Of a DNA stretch of 64,000 nucleotides, positions 56,704-64,000 are shown piece by piece. The stretch covers positions 248,001 to 312,000 of the forward strand of contig JBJMHZ010000004.1 in NCBI GenBank assembly GCA_045807125.1, read 5' to 3'. A model generated the notes under the pieces. It was not told where the DNA came from, did not search any database, and saw only the letters and a list, made by a program, of their open reading frames with translations. This DNA is from JBJMHZ01 sp045807125 (GTDB lineage Bacteria; Actinomycetota; Actinomycetes; JAWWOL01). Within the stretch, counting starts at the first letter, position 1, and every line of letters starts with the position of its first letter. The position numbers and the translations under genes were made by a program.

Positions 56704-56741
56704 GTTTCCCGGGGGTGTCCCTCGTGTTTCTCCCGCGTTAC
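56704..56741 (-). promoter_or_regulatory. Full GlnR box of glnA1
   Basis: On the minus strand: GTAAC, 6, GAAAC, 6, GACAC, 6, GAAAC. The order and exact six-base spacing match the GlnR consensus GTNAC-N6-GAAAC-N6-GTNAC-N6-GAAAC with one mismatch. It overlaps the expected -35 position, which fits nitrogen-dependent control. Confidence 0.8.
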
Positions 56742-56786
56742 GCCGGGAGGATCGCTGGGACGGGGCTAGCGGTACCGTGAGCGGCA

Positions 56787-59700
56787 GTGGAGCACCGGCG
56801 GGCCGAGTGGTGGCGGGAGAGCGTGGACGTCCACGACGAGCGCGAGAAGGACCGGGAGCCGCGCGAGCGGTCGCGGCTCCCGGTCACCCTTCCCCTCCAG
56901 CCGGACGACCTCCTCGCCACCCCGCCCGGCGCGCCGGGGGCCCTGCTCGACCAGCTGTCGACGCTCACCGACCCTGAGCTGCTGCGGTTGCCGCTGCCCC
57001 ACCTGCTCGACCAGACGCTCGACCGGCTGCTGCGGATCGTCCACGCCGACGTGGCCGCGGTCTTCCTCGCCGCCTCCACCGCCACGTCCGCACCCGCCGC
57101 CGCCACCTCCGCTGCTGCTGCCACCCCTGCCGTCGCTCCGCTGCGTCTGGCGGCGGCCAGGGGCGTGGGCGGGCCGGGCGGCGCAGCCCTCGCCTTCGAG
57201 GCGGCCAGCGGGATCGCCCAGCGGGTGGTCGCCCTGGCCGAGCCGCTGCTGGTGGAGCCGGGCGACCCGCTCGACGCCGGCCTCGGCACGGCGCTGGGCG
57301 TCCCGCTGCTGGCCGGGGCCCACGTGCTGGGCGCCGTGGTCGTCGGGGTCGGCGGGGACGGCACGCTCGGCGTGCGCGACATCCCCGTCCTCTCGCTGGC
57401 CGCGACGCACGTGGCCCTGGCCCTCGACCATGGCGTCCTCCTCGACGCCGAGCGCCGGGCCCGCCGGGTGGCCGAGGCCGCCGGGCAGCGGCTGGACCGG
57501 CTGCAGCGGCTCACCGCTTCGCTGGCCGGCGCGCTCACCGAGGCCGACGTCGTGACCACCGTCGTCTCGGGCGGCCTCGAGCTGCTCGGCGCCGTCGCGG
57601 GGGCCGTCTGGACGCTGCACGGCGACCGGCTCCGGCTCGCCGGCTCCACCGGTTACCCACCACGCATCACCGACCGGCTCGCCGACGTGCCGCTCGACGC
57701 CCCGTACCCCACGGCGGTCGCCGCCAAGGAGCGCCGCCCGGTGCTGGTCCATTCGCTGGCCGAGCGTGACGCCGGCTACCCGGGCCTGCGCGACGAGCCG
57801 GCGGTGGGGGAGGCCTTCGGCGCGCTGCCGCTGATGCTCGGCGGGTCGCTGCTCGGCGTCCTGTCGGCGAGCTTCCCCGACGGCGAGCGCTTCGATCAGC
57901 CGGCCGACGTGGAGTTCCTCGAGGCCGTGGCGGGGCAGTGCGCGGTGGCGATGCACCGTGTCTCGGTCATCGCGGCCGAGCGCGAGGCCCGCCGGCTGGA
58001 GCAGGCCGCGGTGCGCCGCCTCGGCCGGCTGCAGGCGTTCACCTCCGCGCTGTCGTCGGCCTCGAACTCCTCGGAGGTCGCCGACGTCACCGTCGCCGCG
58101 CTCGTCGGCGAGATCGGCGCCGACCGCTGCGTCCTCGCCGTGCTCGACGACCAGCGCGACGCGCTGACGTTGGTGCGGGCGAGCGGCGTCGACGCCGACC
58201 ACCTCGAGCGGTTCGCGACGATCCCGCTCGACCACCACCTGCCGGCCGCCGACGCCGTGCTGCGGGGCACCCCGATCGTCATCCGGTCGCTGGCCGAGCG
58301 TGACCGCCGCTACCCGCTGCTGGCCGGCGTCCCCCCGCAGCACGACCACACCCTGCTCGTCCTGCCACTGCTGGTCGAGGACGACCCGATCGGCTCGATC
58401 TCGCTGTCGTTCCACGACGGCAGGGAGGTCGAGGACGACGACCTCGGCTTCCTGCTCGCTCTGGCCGGCCAGTGCGCGCAAGCGATCGAGCGCTCCCGGC
58501 TGCGCGAGGGCCAGCGCCGCAGCCGCCGCCAGCTCTCGCTGCTCGCCGAGACCGGGCGGCTCTTCGCGACCTCGCTCGACCTCGACGCGCCCCTGGAGCA
58601 GGTCTGCCGGCTGCTCGCCCCCGCGATGGTCGACGCGGTGACCGCCCGGGTGATCGACGCTGACGGCCAGCTGCGGGTGGCCGCGTACGCCCTCGCGGAC
58701 TCGGACGTCGAGGCTCCGCTGCGGCGGCTCTGGAAGCGGGGCGGCGCCGCGTACGAGCGGCGGCTGCGCGCCGTCATCGAGTCCGGTGAGCCGGTCATCG
58801 AACCGGTGCCCGACCTCGCGAGCCTTCCCGACGACATCGACCCGGTCATCCGCACCGACCTCGAGACGCTCGACCTGCGCTCGTCGGTGCTGCTCCCGCT
58901 GCGCGCCCGCGGCCGCGCCGTCGGCCTGATCAGCACCGCCACCAGGTCGGGCCGCCCGCCGCTCGCCGAGGCCGACCTGCCGTTCCTCACCGAGCTCGCC
59001 GCCCGGGTGGCGCTCGCTGTCGACAACGGCCGCCTGTTCCGCCACCAGGCCGAGATCGCGCACACCCTCCAGCGCAGCCTGCTGCCGGCGGAGCTGCCAC
59101 CGGTGGACGGCGCGGAGGTGGCCGTCAGCTACCTGCCCGGCATGGAGGGCACGACCGTCGGCGGCGACTTCTACGACGTGATCCCGCTGCCGAGCGGCCG
59201 GATGGGGCTGGTCATCGGCGACGTGATGGGGCGCGGCGTGCGGGCGGCGGCGGTCATGGGCCAGCTGCGCGCGGCGGTGCGCAGCTACGCCCTGGAGGGG
59301 CACGCGCCGGCCGCCCTCCTGGCCCGCCTCGACCGCCTGGTGACCACCCTCGAGGACGGCCTGCTCGTCACCTGCGTGTACGGCGAGTGGGATCCGCAGC
59401 GCTCGCTCGTCACGCTGTCCTGCGCCGGGCACCTGCCGCCGCTCGTCCGCCTGCCAGGGCAGCGCCCGCACTACCTCGAGATCGATCCAGGGCTGCCGCT
59501 CGGCGTGGGTGGCCTGGCGGCGAGCGACATCGACGTCGATCTGCCGCCCGGGTCGCTGCTGCTCGCCTACACCGACGGCCTCGTCGAGGCGCCCGACCTC
59601 CCGCTCCAGGACGGGATGGCCGAGCTCGCCGACCTGGTCGGCGCGGCCCCGCTGGTCGCCTCGGAGATCTGCCGGCTCGCGGTCGAGCGGGTACGGCCGA

Positions 59701-60203
59701 GCGGGCACCGGCCGTGGGGCGCCCAGGCGGCCGAGGGCCACCGGCACGACGACGACATCGCGCTGCTGGCGCTCGTCGTGCTCGACGGGCCCGACGGGCG
59801 CACGACGGCCATGCACCGGGCGCCCGACGGGGCGTACGTGGAGCTGCCGGCCGACACCGGCTCGCCCGCCGTCGCTCGGCAGGCGGTGGCCGGTGCGCTG
59901 TCGCGGTGGGGCGTCAACGCGCTCACCGACACCGCCGTCCTGCTCGTCAGCGAGCTGGTCACCAACGCCGTGCGGCACGCCGGCACGGCCCTGCGGCTCG
60001 CGGTGCTGCGCCCCTCGCCCGGCCGGGTACGGATCGAGGTGACCGACCACGCGCCGCACGCGCCGCTGCGCCCGCTGGCGGTCGAGACCAGCGCGGAGGG
60101 CGGCCGCGGGCTGTTCCTCGTCCAGGCGCTCGCCGCCGGCTGGGGCAGCGAGATCACCGGCACCGGGAAGACCGTCTGGTTCGAGCTCGACGAGCTGGGC
60201 TGA
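56787..60203 (+). CDS. Multi-GAF PP2C phosphatase with C-terminal HATPase (RsbU/RsbW-like fusion)
   Basis: The 1138-residue cytoplasmic regulator has four GAF-like domains in tandem (about residues 65-220, 240-395, 410-570 and 585-750). A SpoIIE-type PP2C phosphatase follows (765-1000) with VGGDFYDV (Asp794/Asp797), GDVMGRG (Asp812), YTDGLVEA and HDDDIALL. Last comes a HATPase_c anti-sigma-kinase-like domain (1020-1138) with SELVTNAVRHA (N box), VTDHAP and GGRGLFLV. Such proteins both phosphorylate and dephosphorylate anti-anti-sigma factors in response to GAF ligands. No sigma factor or anti-sigma antagonist is in the window. It is divergent from glnA1 across 146 bp. Confidence 0.92.
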   Translation: MEHRRAEWWRESVDVHDEREKDREPRERSRLPVTLPLQPDDLLATPPGAPGALLDQLSTLTDPELLRLPLPHLLDQTLDRLLRIVHADVAAVFLAASTATSAPAAATSAAAATPAVAPLRLAAARGVGGPGGAALAFEAASGIAQRVVALAEPLLVEPGDPLDAGLGTALGVPLLAGAHVLGAVVVGVGGDGTLGVRDIPVLSLAATHVALALDHGVLLDAERRARRVAEAAGQRLDRLQRLTASLAGALTEADVVTTVVSGGLELLGAVAGAVWTLHGDRLRLAGSTGYPPRITDRLADVPLDAPYPTAVAAKERRPVLVHSLAERDAGYPGLRDEPAVGEAFGALPLMLGGSLLGVLSASFPDGERFDQPADVEFLEAVAGQCAVAMHRVSVIAAEREARRLEQAAVRRLGRLQAFTSALSSASNSSEVADVTVAALVGEIGADRCVLAVLDDQRDALTLVRASGVDADHLERFATIPLDHHLPAADAVLRGTPIVIRSLAERDRRYPLLAGVPPQHDHTLLVLPLLVEDDPIGSISLSFHDGREVEDDDLGFLLALAGQCAQAIERSRLREGQRRSRRQLSLLAETGRLFATSLDLDAPLEQVCRLLAPAMVDAVTARVIDADGQLRVAAYALADSDVEAPLRRLWKRGGAAYERRLRAVIESGEPVIEPVPDLASLPDDIDPVIRTDLETLDLRSSVLLPLRARGRAVGLISTATRSGRPPLAEADLPFLTELAARVALAVDNGRLFRHQAEIAHTLQRSLLPAELPPVDGAEVAVSYLPGMEGTTVGGDFYDVIPLPSGRMGLVIGDVMGRGVRAAAVMGQLRAAVRSYALEGHAPAALLARLDRLVTTLEDGLLVTCVYGEWDPQRSLVTLSCAGHLPPLVRLPGQRPHYLEIDPGLPLGVGGLAASDIDVDLPPGSLLLAYTDGLVEAPDLPLQDGMAELADLVGAAPLVASEICRLAVERVRPSGHRPWGAQAAEGHRHDDDIALLALVVLDGPDGRTTAMHRAPDGAYVELPADTGSPAVARQAVAGALSRWGVNALTDTAVLLVSELVTNAVRHAGTALRLAVLRPSPGRVRIEVTDHAPHAPLRPLAVETSAEGGRGLFLVQALAAGWGSEITGTGKTVWFELDELG

Positions 60204-60262
60204 ACCAGGCTCGCACCGGGCCGATCCGCCTGGCCTGCGAGGCCGCGGGCGCGCGCAGCCGC

Positions 60263-60268
60263 TAGCGT
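60263..60268 (+). promoter_or_regulatory. -10 element (TAGCGT) of the RDD gene
   Basis: TAGCGT is followed by six bases, which include GGAGGG, and then ATG 60275. A leaderless or nearly leaderless message is predicted. Confidence 0.35.
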
Positions 60269-60274
60269 GGAGGG

Positions 60275-60742
60275 ATGGGCAGGTCGGACTCGGCGGCGGG
60301 GCCCCGCACGCCGGACGAGGCGCCGACCCCCTACCCGGGCGAGCGGTTCGGCTTCCCGCGCGAGGGGCCGGGCTCGATCGCCAGCATCGGCCGCCGCTTC
60401 CTGCAGATCCTCATCGACATCGCGCTGTCGTGGCTCGCCGCCGACGCGTTCGCTCCCCGCTACGTCGAGGGCGTCCGTACGCCGCACCCGTGGGCCAGCG
60501 TCCTCACGTACGTGCTCGAATGCGTCGTCCTGCTGCTGCTCGGCGGGCAGACCGCCGGCATGCGGCTCACCGGGCTGCGGGTGGTGCGCCTCGACGGGCG
60601 CCCGGCCGGGCCGGTGCCGGTGGTCGTCCGTACCCTGCTCACGCTGCTGCTCGTACCGCTGCTGCTGGTCGACCGCGACCTGCGCGGGCTGCACGACCGG
60701 GCGGCCGGCGTCGCGGTCGTCCGGACCAGGGGCAGCCGCTGA
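60275..60742 (+). CDS. RDD-family membrane protein
   Basis: The 155-residue protein has an N-terminal Pro-rich segment and the RDD motif region SIGRRFLQILIDIALSWLAADAF, followed by LLLLGGQTAGMRLTGLRVVRLDG and DRDLRGLHDRAAGVAVV. Three membrane helices. The position next to DUF4191, lipA and glnA matches M. tuberculosis Rv2219A. Transport or regulatory role unknown. Confidence 0.9.
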   Translation: MGRSDSAAGPRTPDEAPTPYPGERFGFPREGPGSIASIGRRFLQILIDIALSWLAADAFAPRYVEGVRTPHPWASVLTYVLECVVLLLLGGQTAGMRLTGLRVVRLDGRPAGPVPVVVRTLLTLLLVPLLLVDRDLRGLHDRAAGVAVVRTRGSR

Positions 60743-60754
60743 GCGCCGGCCGGG

Positions 60755-61432
60755 TCAGCGGATCTTGCCGCGCGGCACCCGCGGCGTCCTCGGCATCGGG
60801 CCCTTGGGGATGGGCAGCTGCGGCCCGCCGATGGCGCGCATGCGCTTCTTGATCTCGCTCATCTGCGCCGGCTTCAGCGTCCGCGGCAGCCGCATGACGT
60901 GGGTCTGGAGCTTGCGCAGGGGCACCTGGCCGTCGCCGTCGCCGACGACGATCTCGGTCACCGGCACCTCGGCCGCGACCCGGTTGACCCGGCGCCGCTC
61001 CTGCCCGATCAGCGAGCGCACCCGCGCCGGATTGCCCTCGCCGACGAGGATCACGCCGGGGCGGCCGACGACCCGGTGCACGAGGTCCTGGTTGGCGTTG
61101 AAGGCGACGGCCGGGGTCACCTGCCAGTCGCCGCGCATCGAGCTCAGCACGCCAGCCGCCGCGCCGGGTTGCCCCTCCACCTCGCGCAGGGCCGCCTTGG
61201 TCGCCCTGCGGTAGAAGACGCCCATCGTGACGGTGACCGCGATGAGCAGCCCGAGGACCACGAAGGGGATGAGCCAGCCGACCACCAGGCCGATGACGGC
61301 CAGCACGGCCCAGGTGCCGACGAAGGTGCCGAGCAGCACCAGGGGCAGCATGGGATCGCGGGCCTTGGTGATGCTGTAGACCTCGCGCATCTGGCGCACG
61401 CGCTCTCGGCGGGACGGTCGAGGGGTGGTCAT
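60755..61432 (-). CDS. DUF4191 membrane protein
   Basis: The 225-residue protein starts at ATG 61432 with a TATCCT -10-like element at seven bases. Two membrane helices (LPLVLLGTFVGTWAVLAVIGL and WLIPFVVLGLLIAVTVTMGV) follow a basic N-terminus. The soluble part has GDWQVTPAVAFNANQDLVHRVVGRPGVILVGEG and RRRVNRVAAEVPVTEIVVGDG, characteristic of DUF4191 (Rv2219 in M. tuberculosis). It is next to lipA on the same strand with its own promoter. Function unknown. Confidence 0.88.
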   Translation of the reverse strand: MTTPRPSRRERVRQMREVYSITKARDPMLPLVLLGTFVGTWAVLAVIGLVVGWLIPFVVLGLLIAVTVTMGVFYRRATKAALREVEGQPGAAAGVLSSMRGDWQVTPAVAFNANQDLVHRVVGRPGVILVGEGNPARVRSLIGQERRRVNRVAAEVPVTEIVVGDGDGQVPLRKLQTHVMRLPRTLKPAQMSEIKKRMRAIGGPQLPIPKGPMPRTPRVPRGKIR

Positions 61433-61439
61433 ACGGTGA

Positions 61440-61445
61440 AGGATA
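61440..61445 (-). promoter_or_regulatory. -10 element (TATCCT) of the DUF4191 gene
   Basis: Read on the minus strand, TATCCT is followed by seven bases and ATG 61432. It lies between lipA and the DUF4191 gene, so the latter can be expressed independently. Confidence 0.4.
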
Positions 61446-61470
61446 CGGGGCGGGAGCGGTCGGCCCTCGC

Positions 61471-62433
61471 TCAGGCGCCGGCCGCTGCGGTGCGCGCGGA
61501 GCGGCTGGCCACCGCCTGCTGGTAGAGCCGGCCGGCCCGGTACGACGAGCGGACGAGCGGGCCGGACAGCGCGCCGGCGAAGCCGATCGCCTCGGCCTCC
61601 TCGCGCAGGGCGACGAACTCCTCGGGCCTGACCCAGCGGACCACCGGGTGGTGGCGCACCGACGGCCGGAGGTACTGCGTGATCGTCAGCAGGTCGCAAC
61701 CGGCGTCGTGCAGGTCGCGCATCGCGCGGGTGATCTCGTCGCGCTCCTCGCCCATGCCGAGGATGAGGTTGGACTTGGTGACCAGACCGGCCCGCCTGGC
61801 CGCCGAGATGACCTCGAGCGAGCGCTCGTAGCGGAAGCCGGGCCGGATCTGGCGGAAGATCCGCGGGACGGTCTCGACGTTGTGGGCCAGCACCTCCGGC
61901 GCCGCGCCGAAGACCTCGGCCAGCAGCTCGGGTCGGCCGTTGAAGTCCGGTATCAGCAGCTCGACGCCGGTGCCGGGGTTCCGCGCGTGGATCTGCCGCA
62001 CGGTCTCCGCGTACAGCCAGGCGCCGCCGTCGGGGAGGTCGTCGCGGGCCACCCCGGTGACCGTGGCGTAGCGCAGCTCCATCGCGGCGACCGACTCGGC
62101 CACCCGCCGCGGCTCGTCCCGGTCGAGGGCGGCCGGCCGGCCGGTGTCGATCTGGCAGAAGTCGCAGCGCCGCGTGCACTGGTCGCCACCGATGAGGAAG
62201 GTCGCCTCGCGGTCCTCCCAGCACTCGTAGATGTTGGGGCAGCCGGCCTCCTCGCACACCGTGTGCAGCCCCTCCCTGCGCACCAGCTGCTTGAGCTCGG
62301 TGAACTCGGGGCCGAACCTGGCGCGCGTCTTGATCCAGGCCGGCTTGCGCTCGATCGGCGTGCGGGCGTTGCGCGCCTCGATGCGCAGCAGCTTGCGGCC
62401 GTCGGGCGATACGTGGGCGAGAGGCTCAGGCAA
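61471..62433 (-). CDS. lipA: Lipoyl synthase
   Basis: The 320-residue radical-SAM enzyme inserts two sulfurs into the octanoyl group on lipoate-dependent proteins. I start it at TTG 62433 (GGAG seven bases upstream), which overlaps the lipB stop by eight bases; a longer in-frame start would lie inside lipB. The auxiliary cluster cysteines are Cys60, Cys65 and Cys71 (CEEAGCPNIYEC), and the SAM cluster is Cys86, Cys90 and Cys93 (CTRRCDFC). The terminal RSSY motif, whose Ser ligates the auxiliary cluster, is present near residue 303. Confidence 0.96.
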   Translation of the reverse strand: MPEPLAHVSPDGRKLLRIEARNARTPIERKPAWIKTRARFGPEFTELKQLVRREGLHTVCEEAGCPNIYECWEDREATFLIGGDQCTRRCDFCQIDTGRPAALDRDEPRRVAESVAAMELRYATVTGVARDDLPDGGAWLYAETVRQIHARNPGTGVELLIPDFNGRPELLAEVFGAAPEVLAHNVETVPRIFRQIRPGFRYERSLEVISAARRAGLVTKSNLILGMGEERDEITRAMRDLHDAGCDLLTITQYLRPSVRHHPVVRWVRPEEFVALREEAEAIGFAGALSGPLVRSSYRAGRLYQQAVASRSARTAAAGA

Positions 62434-63175
62434 CGGAGGGCTCCGGCTGGCTGGCGTCGAGGTGGAGATGCAGGTCGAGATGCAGGTCGAGGTCGTCGGG
62501 CGATGCCTGGCGGCCGGAGGCGTCGAGCGCCGCGCACAGGTGGCGCTCGACCGCGGGAAGCGCCTCGTCCACGCGGACGGCACGGCCCAGCTCGGCCGAC
62601 AGCGACGTCACGCCGGCGTCGCGGATGCCGCACGGCACGATGCGGTCGTACCAGGCCAGGTCGCAGTCCGCGTTGAGGGCGAAGCCGTGCATCGCGACCC
62701 CGCGCGCCACCCGCACCCCGATCGCGGCGACCTTGCGGTCGGGGCCGCGCTCGTCGGCCGGCACCCAGACGCCGCTGCGGCCGCGCACCCGCGTGGTCGC
62801 GAGACCGAGCTCGGCGCACGCGTCGATGAGCGCGGCCTCGATGCGGCGCACGTGAGCCACGACGTCGACCAGGCCGGTCCGCTCGCCGTCGGCCCCGCGC
62901 AGCGGCGGCACCGCGACGATCGGGTAGCCGGTCAGCTGGCCGGGGCCGTGCCAGGTGATCTTGCCGCCCCTGTCGACCTCGACGACGGGCGTGCCGTCGT
63001 ACGGGCGCTCACCGGCGGCGGTGCGCCGTCCGGCCGTGTAGACGGGGTCGTGCTCGAGCAGCAGCACCGCGTCGGGGGTCTCGCCGGCGACCCGGTGCTC
63101 GTGCAGGGTGCGCTGCCAGGCCCAGGCCGTCTCGTACGGCACCCGGCCGGCCCGTACCAGCAGCAGCTCGCCCAC
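62426..63175 (-). CDS. lipB: Octanoyltransferase
   Basis: The 249-residue enzyme moves octanoate from acyl carrier protein to lipoyl domains. Visible features are TAGRR (50s), GGKITWHGPGQLTGYPI, the lysine Lys148 in DRKVAAIG, and the acyl-accepting Cys182 in IVPCGIRDAGVTSL. The last 25 residues are unusual: a DLDLHLDLHLHLD repeat encoded by a degenerate 12-bp tandem repeat. It starts at GTG 63175 with TACGCT six bases upstream. lipA overlaps its end, so the pair is coupled. Confidence 0.95.
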   Translation of the reverse strand: MGELLLVRAGRVPYETAWAWQRTLHEHRVAGETPDAVLLLEHDPVYTAGRRTAAGERPYDGTPVVEVDRGGKITWHGPGQLTGYPIVAVPPLRGADGERTGLVDVVAHVRRIEAALIDACAELGLATTRVRGRSGVWVPADERGPDRKVAAIGVRVARGVAMHGFALNADCDLAWYDRIVPCGIRDAGVTSLSAELGRAVRVDEALPAVERHLCAALDASGRQASPDDLDLHLDLHLHLDASQPEPSVA

Positions 63176-63181
63176 GGATCA

Positions 63182-63187
63182 AGCGTA
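63182..63187 (-). promoter_or_regulatory. -10 element (TACGCT) of the lipB-lipA operon
   Basis: On the minus strand TACGCT is followed by six bases and the GTG of lipB; a leaderless start is predicted. Confidence 0.4.
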
Positions 63188-63201
63188 CGCCGGGCCGGGC
63201 G

Positions 63202-63939
63202 TCACGCCGGTCGGAGGAGTCGCACCGGAAGAGGGGTCTCGACCGCCGTGCCGTCGGGCGCGCGCCGCACGACGTAGGCGCCCGCGCCCTTCTTCTCCGC
63301 GAGCGCCTCGTGCAGCCCGGTGCCCACGTAGTGCAGGCCGGCGCCGTCGTCGGTCGCGTACGACGTGGGCAGCGTTCCGTCGGCCACCAGCCGGTGCAGC
63401 AGCGGCCGGCGCTGCTCCTCGGAGTCGTAGTGCACCCCGTTGCCGTAGGGGAGCAGGCCAAGGCCGTTCGTGACCGGCCGCAGGTCGGGGCCGAAGGAGT
63501 CGGTGGTGCCGCCGACGTGCCAGCAGATGCTGCCGGCCGAGACGCCGGTGAGCACGACGCCGGCCTCCCACGCCGCGCGCATCGCCTCGTCCACGCCGTG
63601 CAACCGCCACAGCGCCAGCAGGTTGGCGACGCTGCCGCCGCCGACCCAGATGACGTCCTGGCTCAGCAGGTGCCCGGCGATGTCGTCGACGTTGGGCATG
63701 AGGAACAGGCTGAGGTGGCTGAGGACGACGTCGTCGCGTCCGGCGAAGGCGCCGTGGAGCATCGCGGTCCACCACGGGTCGTCGCCGGTGGCCGTCCCCA
63801 CGAGGCAAAGGCGCGGCCGGGTGGCTCCCGACAGCGACAGCGCGTGGTCGAGCAGCGGCGCGGCCACCACGCCACCCCGCGCGTCGCGCCGGAGGCCGCC
63901 GCTGGTGGCGAGGATGTGCCGCCCGCCGTCCCTGCTCAC
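63202..63939 (-). CDS. Peptidase E (S51)/cyanophycinase-like hydrolase
   Basis: The 245-residue protein starts at GTG 63939; an in-frame ATG at 63996 adds a Gly-rich stretch with no support. The class I glutamine-amidotransferase-like fold of family S51 is shown by RHILATSGG, LCLVGTATGDDP, VIWVGGGSVANLLALWR and LTGVSAGSICW, which places the nucleophile at Ser134. Peptidase E-type enzymes cut Asp-X dipeptides; other members act on cyanophycin. It is 26 bp from lipB but has no visible link with lipoate. Confidence 0.87.
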   Translation of the reverse strand: MSRDGGRHILATSGGLRRDARGGVVAAPLLDHALSLSGATRPRLCLVGTATGDDPWWTAMLHGAFAGRDDVVLSHLSLFLMPNVDDIAGHLLSQDVIWVGGGSVANLLALWRLHGVDEAMRAAWEAGVVLTGVSAGSICWHVGGTTDSFGPDLRPVTNGLGLLPYGNGVHYDSEEQRRPLLHRLVADGTLPTSYATDDGAGLHYVGTGLHEALAEKKGAGAYVVRRAPDGTAVETPLPVRLLRPA

Positions 63940-64000
63940 CGCCTGCTCACCCCCCGCCCACCGTGCCCTCCCGTCGCCGCGGCCGCTCGAGCCCACCGGA

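Overview
This window comes from a high-GC actinobacterial chromosome. The evidence is strong GC bias in third codon positions, frequent GTG starts, an actinobacterial-type RNase P RNA, GlnR-type operators, an F420:NADPH oxidoreductase, an MmpL/LppX-like pair and a gene set that resembles the M. tuberculosis lipB-lipA-glnA1-glnE-glnA2-panB-RNase H/phosphatase-Nif3 neighbourhood. The genus cannot be named from the sequence alone.

Layout. 1-2.9 kb: the end of a PLP aminotransferase, a nicotinamidase, a Rieske/DUF2231 membrane protein and a conserved unknown. 3-6.7 kb: an operon of Nif3-like protein, coiled-coil zinc-ribbon protein and RNase HI fused to a histidine phosphatase, facing a DinB-like gene. 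6.7-10 kb: a frameshifted ArsB/SLC13-like transporter, rnpB, a DUF1622 gene and a twice-frameshifted GAP-family transporter. 10-26.6 kb: a mixed region with an FAD oxidoreductase, a uridine-kinase-like protein, a secreted lamin-tail/nuclease protein, a secreted trypsin-like protease, a ScyD-like protein, glgC, a CBS protein, npdG with a helical-backbone receptor, a GerMN-type secreted protein and panB. 26.8-32.7 kb: a five-gene oligopeptide ABC importer operon. 32.7-38.2 kb: nadE with a coupled MmcQ/YjbR gene, and the MmpL/LppX-like pair. 39-63 kb: nitrogen and lipoate core genes (glnA2, glnE, glnA1, DUF4191, RDD, lipA, lipB) with accessory genes between them, and a GAF x4/SpoIIE/HATPase regulator.

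Nitrogen control is visible at DNA level. A full GlnR-type box (four GTNAC/GAAAC-like elements with 6-bp spacing) lies upstream of glnA1, and a half box lies upstream of glnA2. glnE encodes the adenylyltransferase expected to act on Tyr402 of GlnA1.

The most unusual feature is a 2.9-kb decayed phage-derived element at 52344-55243, inserted exactly at the 3' end of glnA1. A 28-bp near-perfect direct repeat (27/28) made of the last codons of glnA1 flanks it. It carries phased 11-bp-spaced GCGGACT repeats at both ends, an excisionase-like HTH gene, several tiny phage-type genes, the C-terminal end of a tape-measure protein and the C-terminal catalytic end of a tyrosine integrase. An internal deletion has fused the last two. 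A second deletion scar near 50375 removed the 3' ends of a methyltransferase and a lipoprotein gene. Single-base shifts in G/C runs break two membrane transporter genes and an HNH remnant. At least nine further genes have a TANNNT element 6-7 bases before the start codon, which predicts leaderless transcripts.
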